From Caulobacter sp. Root1455 (lineage in GTDB: Bacteria > Pseudomonadota > Alphaproteobacteria > Caulobacterales > Caulobacteraceae): 64,000 nt of DNA. Of the stretch, positions 23,107 through 32,157 are shown piece by piece; position 1 is the stretch's first letter; each line of letters starts with the position of its first letter. The stretch lies in NCBI RefSeq assembly GCF_001426905.1, contig NZ_LMFQ01000024.1, forward strand, positions 534,234 to 598,233. Direction: 5' to 3'. The position numbers were made by a program, and so were the translations under genes. The notes below the pieces were generated by a model, which was not told the DNA's origin, ran no database searches, and saw nothing but the letters and a program-made list of their open reading frames with translations.

Positions 23107-24972
23107 TTGGCGCGTGACCTGTCGACCAACGCCGCGCCGCAAAGGCGGGGCATGCGTCTGAGCCTCGTCGTGGGCTTCCTGCTGCTGCTCTGCGCCGCCG
23201 TCGCGGCCATCGTCGTCGCCGTCACCAGCGCGGGGGCCGAACGCTGGGCGGCGCATTCGCTGGAGGTGCGGCGGGTGCAGGCGGTGACGTTCAGCGCGCT
23301 GCAGGACGCCGAAACCGCCCAACGCGGCTATTTGCTGACCCAAGATCCGGCCTATCTGCGGCCCTACGAGCAGGCCCACGATCGTCTGCCGGCCCTGAAG
23401 AGCCAACTTCGGACCCTGGTGGCCGACAATCCGGCCCAACTGCGGCGCGCCGCGGACCTGATCCAGGCTATGGACGCCAAGATGGCCGAGCTTGACCGCA
23501 CCGTGGCCATGGCGGGCGCCGGCCGCGCCGACGCCGCCATCGCCCGCCTCAAGACCGATATGGGCAAGGTCCAGATGGACCGCGTCCGCGTGCTGAGCCA
23601 ATCGTTCGAGACCATCGAGGCGGACCTTCTGGCCCAGCGTCAGGCCGCCGTCGCCACCCAGCGCTCGCTGTTGATCGGCGTGATCGTGCTGGCCCTGACC
23701 GCCGCCGCCCTGCTGGCCTTCGCCGTCGCCCGCGAGACCCGGGGCCACGCCCGGGAGCTGGGCGAGCGCAATCGCGCGCTGGAGAGCGCGATCGCCCAGC
23801 GCGAACGCGCCGAGGCCCAGCTTCGCCAGGCCCAGAAGATGGAGGCGCTGGGCCAGCTGACCGGCGGCGTCGCCCACGACTTCAACAACATGCTGGCGAT
23901 CATCGTCGGCAATCTGGACATGCTGATCCGCCGGCTGGCGGGGCAGGAAAAGCTGCTCAGCCTGGCCGAAAACGCCCTGTCCGGCGCCAATCGCGCCGCC
24001 GCCCTGACCAAGGGCCTGCTGGCCTTTTCGCGCCAGCAGCCGCTGGACCCCAAGCCCACCGACGTCAACAAGTGCGTGGCCGACATGTCCGAGCTGCTGC
24101 GCCGGGCGCTGGGCGAGAACATCGCGGTCGAGACCGTGCTGGCCGGCGGCCTTTGGCGCGCCTTCGTCGATACGCCCCAGTTGGAGAGCGCGATCCTCAA
24201 CCTGGCCGTCAACGCCCGCGACGCCATGAGCCAGGACGGCGGGACCAGCGGCCGGCTGACGATCGAGACGTCCAACGCCTTCCTCGACAAGGCCTATGCC
24301 GACGCCCACGACGAGGTGGTGGCCGGCCAGTTCGTGCTGGTGGCGATCACCGACACCGGCGGCGGCATGACGCCCGAGGTGATGGAGCGGGCCTTCGACC
24401 CGTTCTTCACCACCAAGCGGCTGGGCGAAGGCACCGGCCTGGGCCTGTCGCAGGTGCACGGCTTCCTCAAGCAGTCGCGCGGCCACATCAAGCTCTACAG
24501 CGAGCTGGGCGTGGGCACGACGGTCAAGCTCTACCTGCCCCGCGACACGCAAGGACTGGCCGTCGACGAGCCGGTGGCGCCGCGGGCGATCGTGGCCAAC
24601 GGCGGGGCGTTCACCGTGCTGATCGCCGAGGACGATCCGGGCGTGCGCAGCTTCACGGTCAGCGCCGCCCGCGAGCTGGGCTACAAGGTGATAGAGGCCG
24701 ACGGCGCGGCCGTGGCGCTGGAGCGCCTGGGCCAGCGTCCGGAGATCAACATCCTGCTGACCGACGTGGTCATGCCAGGCTCCAACGGCCGCCAGCTGGT
24801 CGACGCCGCCCTGGTTCTGCGGCCGGACCTGAAGGTGGTCTACATGACCGGCTATACCCGCAACGCCATCGTCCACAACGGCACCCTGGACGCCGGCACT
24901 CGCCTGCTGACCAAGCCGTTCACGCTGGAGCAGCTGGATCGGGAGCTGCGCGACGCGCTTTCCGGCGAGTAG
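23107..24972 (+). CDS. hybrid sensor histidine kinase/response regulator with CHASE3
   Basis: The 621-residue protein has a first membrane helix (about 18-42), a CHASE3-like periplasmic four-helix domain (about 45-190, with LQDAETAQRGYLLT), a second helix (about 195-215) and a coiled segment. The HisKA site is VAHDFNNMLA (His257) and the ATPase has NLAVNARDAM and GTGLGLSQVHGF. The C-terminal receiver carries Asp553 in LLTDVVMPG. It should autophosphorylate and pass phosphate to its own receiver. The start is TTG at 23107; the later ATG at 23152 is an alternative. The signal is unknown. Confidence 0.9.
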   Translation: MARDLSTNAAPQRRGMRLSLVVGFLLLLCAAVAAIVVAVTSAGAERWAAHSLEVRRVQAVTFSALQDAETAQRGYLLTQDPAYLRPYEQAHDRLPALKSQLRTLVADNPAQLRRAADLIQAMDAKMAELDRTVAMAGAGRADAAIARLKTDMGKVQMDRVRVLSQSFETIEADLLAQRQAAVATQRSLLIGVIVLALTAAALLAFAVARETRGHARELGERNRALESAIAQRERAEAQLRQAQKMEALGQLTGGVAHDFNNMLAIIVGNLDMLIRRLAGQEKLLSLAENALSGANRAAALTKGLLAFSRQQPLDPKPTDVNKCVADMSELLRRALGENIAVETVLAGGLWRAFVDTPQLESAILNLAVNARDAMSQDGGTSGRLTIETSNAFLDKAYADAHDEVVAGQFVLVAITDTGGGMTPEVMERAFDPFFTTKRLGEGTGLGLSQVHGFLKQSRGHIKLYSELGVGTTVKLYLPRDTQGLAVDEPVAPRAIVANGGAFTVLIAEDDPGVRSFTVSAARELGYKVIEADGAAVALERLGQRPEINILLTDVVMPGSNGRQLVDAALVLRPDLKVVYMTGYTRNAIVHNGTLDAGTRLLTKPFTLEQLDRELRDALSGE

Positions 24973-25026
24973 GCGGGGTCGGCCTTCATGCGCGGTGGGG
25001 TGGTCCTCGTCCCAGACGCTGGATGC

Positions 25027-25236
25027 CTATAGCGGACGGAATCCCGCCTTGCCGGCCTCGCGATGCTTGAAATAGGCGGCCTGGGGCGCGTCGGCGCCGG
25101 GCTGCTCCATGATCCTCAGGTCGCGGCGGATCTGGTCGATCTGGCCGCGCAGGGCGGCGGCCGTTTCGAAGTCCTCGGAGGCGACGGCCTGGGCCATCTC
25201 CTCCTCCAGTTCGGACAGATGGGTTTCCTGCGTCAT
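25027..25236 (-). CDS. small UvrB/UvrC-motif protein
   Basis: A 69-residue protein containing a UVR motif, MAQAVASEDFETAAALRGQI (residues about 14-33), the helical hairpin by which UvrB binds UvrC. Stand-alone forms occur in McsA-like and other small proteins; here there is no zinc finger. The rest is charged, with DLRIMEQPGADAP. The function is unknown, perhaps protein-protein binding. It starts at the ATG at 25236 and is divergent from the MFS gene. Confidence 0.75.
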   Translation of the reverse strand: MTQETHLSELEEEMAQAVASEDFETAAALRGQIDQIRRDLRIMEQPGADAPQAAYFKHREAGKAGFRPL

Positions 25237-25323
25237 CGCGGGCTCCGGACATGCGCCTGACCATAACGCGCGAGATGTCCGTTCGACTTGAGGTCCACCG
25301 CCGGCGGGCGTAAGTCGCCGGGC

Positions 25324-26781
25324 GTGTCGATTGATCAGCCCGCCCCTTCGCCAGACAAGTCGGTTCGCGGAACCCGCCTGATCTCGCTGGCCGTGGCCAG
25401 CGCCCTTCTGATGGAGTTCATCGACTCCACGGCCCTGTCGACCGCCCTGCCCACCCTGGCCCGGGCGTTCAGCGTCGACCCCATCCACCTGAAGCTGGCC
25501 CTGACCTCCTACATCCTGGCCCTGGCGGTGTTCACGCCGGCCAGCGGCTGGGCGGCCGAACGCTTTGGCGCGCGGCGGGTGTTCATGACGGCCATGGTGG
25601 TGTTCCTGGCCGGCTCGGCCCTGTGCGGGCTGTCGCGGAATCTGGAGGCCCTGGTGGCCTCGCGGATCCTGCAGGGGATCGGCGGGGCGATGATGACCCC
25701 GGTCGCCCGGCTGATCGTCGTCGGCTCGACGCCCAAGGACAAGCTGATCCGGGCCATGGGCTGGTTCACCATGCCCGCCCTGATCGGCCCTCTGATCGGC
25801 CCGCCCCTGGCCGGCCTGGTGCTCAGCGTCGCGGACTGGCCGTGGATCTTCTACCTGAACCTGCCGATCGGCCTGCTGGGCATGACGGCGGTGATGCGCT
25901 TCGTGCCCAGGAGCCCGCCGACCGAGATGGGCCGGTTCGACACCGCGGGCTTCCTGCTGTCGGCCGTGGCGATCAGCGGCCTGGTGGTGGTGGCCGAGAC
26001 GGCGGGGCTGTCGCTGCTGCCGTGGTGGGGCCAGGCCGCGGTGCTGACCCTGGCCCTGGCCAGCGGCTGGCTCTACCTGCGCCTGGCCAAGGCCACGGCC
26101 AAGCCGATCCTCGACCTCTCCCTGCTGAAACACCGCACCTTCCGCGCCAGCCTGCTGGGCGGGGCGCTGGTGCGGCTGGGCATCGGGGCCAGCCCGTTCC
26201 TGATGCCGCTGCTGCTGCAGGTGGCCCTGGGCTGGAGCCCGCTGAAGGCCAGCGCGGTGACCCTGGGCACGGGCGTGGGCGTGCTGATCGCCCGCCCGTT
26301 CGCCGCCGCCGGTCTCAGGCGCTTCGGCTTCCGCACCTCGCTGGCGGTGTTCGTGACCCTGACAGCGGCGCTCACGGCCGCCCCCGGCTTCTTCACCCTG
26401 GCCACGCCGATGGCGGTGATGACGGGCGTGCTGTTCCTCGGCGGCTTCTGCCGCTCCAACCAGTTCATCGCCGCCAACACCATCGCCTATGCCGACGTGC
26501 CGCAGGCCAAGGTCGCGTCCGCCTCGACCCTGTCGGCCGTGGCCCAGCAGGTCGGCCTGGCGCTGGGAGTCAGTTTCGGCGGTCTGATGCTGCACCTGGC
26601 GCGCGGCCACGGCGCCCACCTGACGCCCGACCGGTTCACCTGGCCGTTCGTGGCGATCGGCGTGGTGACGCTGCTGGCCCTGCCGGTCTATCTGCGGCTG
26701 GACCGGGACGCGGGGTCGGAGATTTCAGGGCGGGTTAGAAACTCCCTCTCCCAGAGGGAGAGGGAGGGACCCGCCGCGTAG
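25324..26781 (+). CDS. MFS transporter, DHA2 drug:H+ antiporter type
   Basis: The 485-residue protein has about 14 membrane segments, the motif A segment GWAAERFGARRVFM (about residues 76-89) and SRILQGIGGAMMTPVARL with motif C features. EmrB/QacA-type exporters of this class expel drugs or metabolites with protons. I take the GTG at 25324 (MSIDQPAP) as start; an earlier ATG at 25288 is in frame. The last dozen codons (NSLSQREREGPAA) run into a dispersed palindrome that supplies the stop, so the C terminus is extended by repeat DNA. Confidence 0.9.
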   Translation: MSIDQPAPSPDKSVRGTRLISLAVASALLMEFIDSTALSTALPTLARAFSVDPIHLKLALTSYILALAVFTPASGWAAERFGARRVFMTAMVVFLAGSALCGLSRNLEALVASRILQGIGGAMMTPVARLIVVGSTPKDKLIRAMGWFTMPALIGPLIGPPLAGLVLSVADWPWIFYLNLPIGLLGMTAVMRFVPRSPPTEMGRFDTAGFLLSAVAISGLVVVAETAGLSLLPWWGQAAVLTLALASGWLYLRLAKATAKPILDLSLLKHRTFRASLLGGALVRLGIGASPFLMPLLLQVALGWSPLKASAVTLGTGVGVLIARPFAAAGLRRFGFRTSLAVFVTLTAALTAAPGFFTLATPMAVMTGVLFLGGFCRSNQFIAANTIAYADVPQAKVASASTLSAVAQQVGLALGVSFGGLMLHLARGHGAHLTPDRFTWPFVAIGVVTLLALPVYLRLDRDAGSEISGRVRNSLSQREREGPAA

Positions 26782-26911
26782 CGGTGGGAGGGTGAGGGGC
26801 TGCGCCCTCACCGATTTCACACGAACGCCCTGCCGGCGCGCCGGTTGGCTCAGAACCCCCTCACCCTCCCACGCTTCGCGCGGGCCCCGCCCTCTCCCCA
26901 TGGGAGAGGGT
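26742..26911. repeat. dispersed palindrome, family C
   Basis: Outer arms CCCTCTCCC...GGGAGAGGG with inner CCGCCGCGTAGCGGTGGGAGGG and a mirrored CCCTCACCCTCCC. The copy at 48980-49144 has the same organisation, including a shared central segment around GAACNCCCTGCCGGC. Both copies begin inside a gene's 3' end. Confidence 0.8.
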
Positions 26912-26924
26912 GAGAAAGGTGAGT

Positions 26925-27986
26925 CTAAGCCCGGGCCGCGGCGATGCGCGCGCGGGCGATCTCGTCGGCGACCAGGTTGGCGGCGCGGCGGTCGACCAGC
27001 GAGTGGTCGAGCACCTCGCCCAGGGTCTGGGCCAGTCGGTCCAGCTTGGCGGCCACCCAGGCCGGATCGAAGGCCGTTCCGGCCTCCAGGGCGCGGATCT
27101 CGCCGGCCACGTTGATGATGCCGCCGCCGTTGATCACGTAGTCGGGGGCGTAGAGGATGCCGCGCTCGAACACCGCCTGGCCGATGGTCTTGTCGGCCAG
27201 CTGGTTGTTGGCCCCGCCGGCGATCACCTTGACCTTCAGGCGCGGCAGGGTGGTGGTCGAGATCGCGCCGCCCAGCGCGCAAGGCGCGAAGACGTCGGCG
27301 TCGACGTCGAAGATGGCGTCGGTCGAGACGATCTTGGCGCCGGTCTTGGCGGCCACCTCGTCCAGGGCGTGCTGATTGACGTCGGCGATGATCAGCTTGG
27401 CGCCGGCGGCGTGCAGCTTCTCGGCCAGATAGGCGCCGACATGGCCCACGCCCTGGATGGCGACGGTGACGCCGTTCAGGTCGCGGTTCAGGGCCCGCTG
27501 GACGCACAGGCGCACGCCGCGGAACACGCCCTCGGCGGTGACCGGCGACGGATCGCCCGAGGCGGCCGCGTGGCCTTCCAGGCCGGCGACGTACTTGGTG
27601 GTGCGGCGCGTGGCGACCAGGTCGGCCGGCGAGACGCCGACGTCCTCGGCCGTCCAGTACTGGCCGTTCAGGCTCTCGACGGCGCGGCCGAAGGCCTCGA
27701 ACAGCTCCGGCGTCTTCTGGCTGCGGGCGTCGCCGATGATCACGGCCTTGCCGCCGCCGAAGTCGAGGTCGGCCATGGCGTTCTTGTACGACATGCCCTT
27801 CGACAGCCGCAGGGCGTCGGTCACGGCGGCGTCGGCGCTGGAATAGTCCCACATCCGGCAGCCGCCGGCGGCCGGGCCGCGCGCGGTGGAGTGGACGGCG
27901 ATGATCGACTTCAGGCCGGTTTTTTCGTCAAAGAACGCGTGAACGCCTTCATGTCCCTCGAAATCCGGGGAATCGAACAAAGTCAT
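26925..27986 (-). CDS. Glu/Leu/Phe/Val dehydrogenase family (leucine-type)
   Basis: The 353-residue protein has the amino acid dehydrogenase N-terminal domain with GPAAGGCRMWDY and MADLDFGGGKAVI (the catalytic Lys region), and an NAD-binding domain with VAIQGVGHVGAYLAEKL. The length (about 350) matches leucine/phenylalanine/valine dehydrogenases, not the longer glutamate enzymes. It would deaminate a branched-chain or aromatic amino acid to the 2-oxoacid. Single gene; substrate choice cannot be fixed by eye. Confidence 0.9.
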   Translation of the reverse strand: MTLFDSPDFEGHEGVHAFFDEKTGLKSIIAVHSTARGPAAGGCRMWDYSSADAAVTDALRLSKGMSYKNAMADLDFGGGKAVIIGDARSQKTPELFEAFGRAVESLNGQYWTAEDVGVSPADLVATRRTTKYVAGLEGHAAASGDPSPVTAEGVFRGVRLCVQRALNRDLNGVTVAIQGVGHVGAYLAEKLHAAGAKLIIADVNQHALDEVAAKTGAKIVSTDAIFDVDADVFAPCALGGAISTTTLPRLKVKVIAGGANNQLADKTIGQAVFERGILYAPDYVINGGGIINVAGEIRALEAGTAFDPAWVAAKLDRLAQTLGEVLDHSLVDRRAANLVADEIARARIAAARA

Positions 27987-28091
27987 GCCGTCGGTCTCGC
28001 CTTAGCCAGAAAGATTGCGCCGGGGTGTACGCTGGCGGGCTTGAGCGAACAAGCCCCCGCTTCGCCGCACCTGTTTCGTGGAGTCGGGCGC

Positions 28092-28201
28092 CGTGCGTCC
28101 TTCGAGGCTCGGCAGCGCCTCGCACCTCAGGATGAGGAATTCAGCGGCAACAAAGCTCCTCATCCCGAGCCCCCGCGCAGCGGGCCTCGAAGGACGCACG
28201 G
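28092..28201. repeat. dispersed intergenic palindrome, family D
   Basis: Arms CGTGCGTCCTTCGAGGCTCG and GGCCTCGAAGGACGCACG flank inner CACCTCAGGATGAGGA / CTCCTCATCCCGAG. Its CCTTCGA and CTCAGGATGAG units are shared with the repeat in cobA (4929-5019). Confidence 0.75.
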
Positions 28202-28212
28202 CCTCGACGCCC

Positions 28213-29241
28213 CTACTGCTTCGACAGCTGACTACGCACCACGTTCGGCGCGGTCGGCGCCCCCGGGATCGGCGGCGCGCCGGACGGCAGGTCGGCCAGC
28301 GGGTCCTTCAGGAACGAGGCCGCGTCGGCCCACACCACCGGGGCCTGCTTGTCGACCAGCAGCAGATGCCAGCCGTTGGCGTAATAGGCCGAGCGGTCGT
28401 CGGGCTTGAGCCGGCGGACCGCCTCCATGGTCGGTTCCTTGGGGATGATGTGGTCGTTGGCCCCGTAGAAATAGGCGACCGGCGCCTGAACCTTGCCCAG
28501 CGACGACCAGGCCTTCTCCATCAGCCCGACCAGGCCGTAGAGGGTGTCGGAGCGCGCGCCCCAGATCATCAGCGGATCGCGGCCCATGCGCCGCAGTTCG
28601 TCGATGTTGTCGGTGGGTTGGACGTTCTTGACCAGCCACTCCGGCGGCTTGACCACCCAGCTGCGCGTGGTGTGGGCGGTGATCCACAGGCTGGTCTTGT
28701 AGGGCAGAGGCTGGTTTGACCAGCCCCAGACCGCCGGCGCGAACAGCAGCAACCGCTCGGCGGCCGGCGGCCGGTCCGAGGCCATGGCGGTGATGGCCAG
28801 CGCCCCGCCCATGCTGACGCCGGCCAGAGCGACCTTGGCCTCGGGATGGGCCTCGCGGACCAGGGCGACGGTCGTGCGGATGTCTTCGATGACCAGGTCC
28901 GGCGGCGCCCAGACGCCCCGGTCGGGCGAGCGGCCGAAGCCGCGGACGTCGATGGCGTAGGTGGCGATCCCCTGCTGCGCCCAGAACGGCGCGGCCAGGT
29001 GGAAGGCGTTCGAATAGTCGTTCATGCCGTGCAGGCCGACGATCACCTGGGTGACGGGCTGGCCCTGCGCCGGCAGCCACTTCATCATGCCCAGCTTCTT
29101 GCCGTCGAAGCTGAACAGGCCGTCGTCGTCCAGCCGGGGCCCGCGATAGCCGAGCTGGCCCGGGCCGGGCTGCTGGGTGACCGGGGCGCAGGCGGCCAAG
29201 CTAGCCGCGCACGCCCCAAGAAGAAGAATCCGACGGTTCAT
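28213..29241 (-). CDS. alpha/beta hydrolase lipoprotein (lysophospholipase-like)
   Basis: The 342-residue protein has a lipoprotein signal (MNRRILLLGACAASLAAC, lipobox LAAC) and an alpha/beta hydrolase domain: VIVGLHGMNDYSNAF (oxyanion region), the nucleophile elbow GVSMGG, FYGANDHIIPKE with the acid residue and NGWHLLLVDK with the catalytic His. The family is monoacylglycerol lipase/lysophospholipase-like (Hydrolase_4). It is probably anchored in the inner or outer membrane. Its ATG overlaps the stop of the upstream UDG-like gene by 4 bases. Confidence 0.87.
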   Translation of the reverse strand: MNRRILLLGACAASLAACAPVTQQPGPGQLGYRGPRLDDDGLFSFDGKKLGMMKWLPAQGQPVTQVIVGLHGMNDYSNAFHLAAPFWAQQGIATYAIDVRGFGRSPDRGVWAPPDLVIEDIRTTVALVREAHPEAKVALAGVSMGGALAITAMASDRPPAAERLLLFAPAVWGWSNQPLPYKTSLWITAHTTRSWVVKPPEWLVKNVQPTDNIDELRRMGRDPLMIWGARSDTLYGLVGLMEKAWSSLGKVQAPVAYFYGANDHIIPKEPTMEAVRRLKPDDRSAYYANGWHLLLVDKQAPVVWADAASFLKDPLADLPSGAPPIPGAPTAPNVVRSQLSKQ

Positions 29242-29825
29242 GACCCCAGAATGCCCGCCACTCGGCGGCGAAGATAGGGCGCGACCTCGGCGTCGAACCA
29301 CGGGTTGCGCTTGAGCCAGGCGGTGTTGCGCCACGAGGGGTGCGGCAGGGGCAGCACGCCCTCGTCGATATAGCCGCGCCAGGCGGCGACGGTGTCGGTC
29401 ATGTTCGCCTTCATCCGCGTACCCAACGCCCAGGCTTGAGCATAGCTCCCGACCAGCAGCGTCAGCTCGACCTTCGGCAGCTTCGCCAGCAGCGGCTTGT
29501 GCCAGAGTTGGGCGCAGCGCGGCGGGGGCGGATAGTCGCCGCCCTTGGGATTGGTGCCCGGAAAGCAGAAGGCCATGCCCGCCACGCCGATCTCCCGGCG
29601 GTCGTAAAAGGTCTCGCGGTCGATCCCCATCCAGTCGCGCAGGCGCTTTCCCGACGGGTCGTTGAACGGCAGGCCGGTCTCGTGAACCAGCCGCCCCGGC
29701 GCCTGGGCCAGGATCAGCAGGCGCGTCCCCTCGCCCACCCGCACCACCGGCCGCGGCGTGTGCGGCAGATACGGCGCGCAGGCCCGGCAGGCGCGGATAT
29801 CGGCGAGGATGGCGTCCAGCGGCAT
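29238..29825 (-). CDS. uracil-DNA glycosylase family protein (Fe-S type)
   Basis: A 195-residue UDG-superfamily protein. The N-terminal CRAC pair (RACRACAPYLP) and later cysteines in MAFCFPGTNPKG and PPRCAQLW fit four ligands of a [4Fe-4S] cluster. LILAQAPGRLVHETGLPFND corresponds to motif A and LPHPSWRN to motif B. This is a more divergent branch than UdgX and lacks its KRRxH loop. I start at the ATG at 29825 (MPLDAILADIR). The overlap with a lipoprotein hydrolase gene downstream is unexpected for a repair enzyme. Confidence 0.85.
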   Translation of the reverse strand: MPLDAILADIRACRACAPYLPHTPRPVVRVGEGTRLLILAQAPGRLVHETGLPFNDPSGKRLRDWMGIDRETFYDRREIGVAGMAFCFPGTNPKGGDYPPPPRCAQLWHKPLLAKLPKVELTLLVGSYAQAWALGTRMKANMTDTVAAWRGYIDEGVLPLPHPSWRNTAWLKRNPWFDAEVAPYLRRRVAGILGS

Positions 29826-30056
29826 AGAGCTGGAGGTAGGCGGCTCAGGCCCAAAGACAAGCCCAGTCGCCAGCCGTGGCCGATTTCCAGTCTTCGCAAT
29901 CAAAACCCCGAACACAATCTGGTCTTAGGGATGAATATCTATTCAGTAACTACGTGTATAATCTTATGTCGCCTTGCCGACAGAACGAGAATTAATCACG
30001 CGAGCTGGAAACAAAACTCGCCCGGAGGGTTACACATCCAACCAAAGGATTTTTGC
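29826..30056 (+). promoter_or_regulatory. AT-rich leader of response-regulator gene
   Basis: This 231-base stretch is markedly richer in A+T than its surroundings. A consensus -10 hexamer TATAAT lies at 29957-29962; no good -35 is placed 16-18 bases before it. AAAGGA before 30057 is the ribosome site. The leader from a start near 29969 would be close to 90 bases. No other gene is seen. Confidence 0.4.
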
Positions 30057-30431
30057 ATGACGATTCCCAGGATCCTCTTTGTGGAGGACAACCGCATTTC
30101 GAGCCTCCTGAATTGTTTGGTTCTCCGCGAGTCGGGCTACGAGGTGATCGAAGCCTTCTGCGCCGAAGAAGCGCGCCAGATCATCGGCAAGCGCGAGACG
30201 CTGTCGGCCCTGATCACCGACATCAACCTGGGGATCGGCGGCGACGGCTTCGATGTCGCCCGTTGCGCACGGGTCGCCTATCCGCGCCTGCCCGTCGTCT
30301 ACATCTCCGCGGCCGCCGCCGCCCGCTTCGCCTCGGAGGGGGTCGAGCGTTCGGAATTCATCGACAAGCCCTTCCATCCCGCCCGCATGATGGAGGCGCT
30401 GGACCGCACCATGCCCGCCGCGACGGCCTAG
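30057..30431 (+). CDS. single-domain response regulator
   Basis: The 124-residue protein is a lone CheY-like receiver: FVEDNR acidic pocket, phosphoacceptor Asp55 in ALITDINLG, and Lys104 in FIDKPFHP. No output domain follows, so it works by protein contact or as a phosphate sink or relay, as many Caulobacter single-domain regulators do. No kinase gene adjoins. The ATG at 30057 was chosen over an open upstream frame that has no homology. Confidence 0.88.
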   Translation: MTIPRILFVEDNRISSLLNCLVLRESGYEVIEAFCAEEARQIIGKRETLSALITDINLGIGGDGFDVARCARVAYPRLPVVYISAAAAARFASEGVERSEFIDKPFHPARMMEALDRTMPAATA

Positions 30432-30450
30432 GCCGCGCGCGGGCGACCCG

Positions 30451-31371
30451 CTACCGCACCAGCGCCAGCACGTCCGCCATCCGGTAGCCCGCCGTCGCCA
30501 CCCGCAGGTCGGCCAGGGCGCGGGCGCGGGCCCAATAGCCGTTGGGCAGCACGGGCGCCTGAGCCCGGGTCTTGCCGGTGGCCAGGGCTCCGTCCTGGTA
30601 GGCCACGGTCTTGGCCAGCACCCAGCTTTCACGCTCCCAGCCCTGGAAGGCCTTGTACGGATCCGGGCCCAGCCCGCCGGCGGTCGGACGGGGGTGCGCC
30701 GCCTCGACGCTGGCCGCCAGGGCCTCGGAGCCGGCCTCGCGCCCGCCCGGGCGATTGGGGACCCCGTCCCAGAACTCGTGCAGGTCGACGCTCGGCCCGC
30801 CGGGCGCCCAGCGTACATAGGCGATCGTGCCGCCCCGGTCGGTCTTGGGGAACTTCCACGACATCCAGTGGCCGGCGTGCAGCGGCTGATGCTGGTCGCC
30901 GACCAGATGCATGGTCCAGCACAGGGCGATGGCCCGGTCGGCGCGCGGCGCCTTGGGGTCGCGGGCGATCGCCAGCTGCTCGCGGAACGCCTTGTCGGCG
31001 CCGCCCGCCGTGATCGGCAGAACGAAGCGCCAGAACGAGACCGCCTTCAGCGCATAGTGCCATTCGGGCCGGTCGTGCGGGCTGCCCCGCGTATCGTCGG
31101 GCCAGCGGGCCATCAGGGCGAACAGCCGCCGCTCGCGCGCCTTGCCGGTCAGCCCCGCCAGTTGCCGCTCGAACGCCGCGTGGTCGGGATGGCTGGCCAT
31201 GATGGCGACGATCGCGGCGACGGCCTTGGGGTCGCGCGCCGACAGGGCGTCATAGGCGATGTCGCCGGTCGCCATGTGCCCCTGGTCGTTCCAGGCCAGG
31301 GCGGGCGCCGGCGTGAGCGCGCCCAGCCCCAGGGCCGCCGAAACGGCGACCGCGATCGCGGTTCCACGCAT
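30451..31371 (-). CDS. S1/P1 nuclease family protein, exported
   Basis: The 306-residue protein has a signal peptide ending APALA (about residue 26) and then WNDQGHMATGDIAYD, the amino-terminal Trp zinc ligand of S1/P1 nucleases. HLVGDQHQPLHAGHW, and DLHEFWD carry further zinc-binding His and Asp. It is a trinuclear-zinc, secreted single-strand nuclease/3'-nucleotidase scavenging nucleic acid. The ATG at 31371 follows GGGGGAAG; an ATG at 31422 would add 17 residues and is less likely. Convergent with the response regulator. Confidence 0.9.
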   Translation of the reverse strand: MRGTAIAVAVSAALGLGALTPAPALAWNDQGHMATGDIAYDALSARDPKAVAAIVAIMASHPDHAAFERQLAGLTGKARERRLFALMARWPDDTRGSPHDRPEWHYALKAVSFWRFVLPITAGGADKAFREQLAIARDPKAPRADRAIALCWTMHLVGDQHQPLHAGHWMSWKFPKTDRGGTIAYVRWAPGGPSVDLHEFWDGVPNRPGGREAGSEALAASVEAAHPRPTAGGLGPDPYKAFQGWERESWVLAKTVAYQDGALATGKTRAQAPVLPNGYWARARALADLRVATAGYRMADVLALVR

Positions 31372-31446
31372 GCTTCCCCCCAGTTTTGCCGCGAGCAGGC
31401 GCCGCGCCGTCCTCGCGGTCAAGGGCGACGCGACGAAGGGTCGGGC

Positions 31447-32079
31447 CTAGGCGCCCAGGAACCGCTTTTCCCGTTGGATCCAGTGGTCGAACGACGGCCG
31501 GGCCAGGATGGCGGCGGAATAGGCCTTGGCCTTGGGCCAGCGCGACAGGTCGAAGTCAAGATGGCCCAGATTGGCGAACGGACTGGCCACGGCGATGTCG
31601 GCCAGGGTCAGGCGGTCCTCCAGCAGGAAGCCGGAGTCCGGGATCGTGCGTTCCAGGTAGTCGAGGATCGGCGGCAGGGTCTCGTTCTCGGCCTTGGCGC
31701 AGGCGGCTTCGTCGGTGGCCATGCCCATGAAGCGCGGGCCGACGATGCGGTTGAAGAACAGCGGCCCGGCCGCGCCGACCACGATGGTGTCGGCATATTC
31801 CTCGAACCAGATCGCCCGGGCCCGGTTGCGCGGATCCAGCGGGATCAGATTCGGCTCGGGATGCAGCGCCTCGAGATAGGTGATGATCGCCGTGGAGTCG
31901 GAGATCTGGAAATCGCCGTCCTTGAAGCCGGGGATCTTCTTGAACGGGCTGCAGGCCAGGAACTCGGGGTCGGGCGAGCCGGGCGCGGAGACCTTGTTTT
32001 CCAGCGTCAGCCCCTTCTCGGCCCCGAAGGCCAGGGTCTTGCGCACAAAGGGCGACAACGACGAGCCGTAGACGATCAT
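31447..32079 (-). CDS. glutathione S-transferase family protein
   Basis: The 210-residue protein has MIVYGSSLSPFVRKTLAFGAEK as the thioredoxin-fold entry, PFKKIPGFKDGDFQISDSTAI with cis-Pro and the Asp-Ser-Thr glutathione contact, and a helical C-terminal domain. ATG at 32079 has GGGAGGGT before it; an earlier ATG at 32136 is possible but lacks homology. The function may be detoxification. It lies 76 bases upstream of the S1/P1 nuclease gene on the same strand. Confidence 0.87.
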   Translation of the reverse strand: MIVYGSSLSPFVRKTLAFGAEKGLTLENKVSAPGSPDPEFLACSPFKKIPGFKDGDFQISDSTAIITYLEALHPEPNLIPLDPRNRARAIWFEEYADTIVVGAAGPLFFNRIVGPRFMGMATDEAACAKAENETLPPILDYLERTIPDSGFLLEDRLTLADIAVASPFANLGHLDFDLSRWPKAKAYSAAILARPSFDHWIQREKRFLGA

Positions 32080-32157
32080 GGTGGACCCTCCCTGTTGAGT
32101 TTCGCTCATAGGTCCACGGGTTGAGTTTTTAATCAAGACTTAGGTGGCCCAAGGCCT

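Noticed and set aside
22917..24876. Minus-strand frames opposite the hybrid kinase
   Set aside because: The plus-strand product has complete CHASE3, HisKA, ATPase and receiver motifs; the reverse is a shadow.
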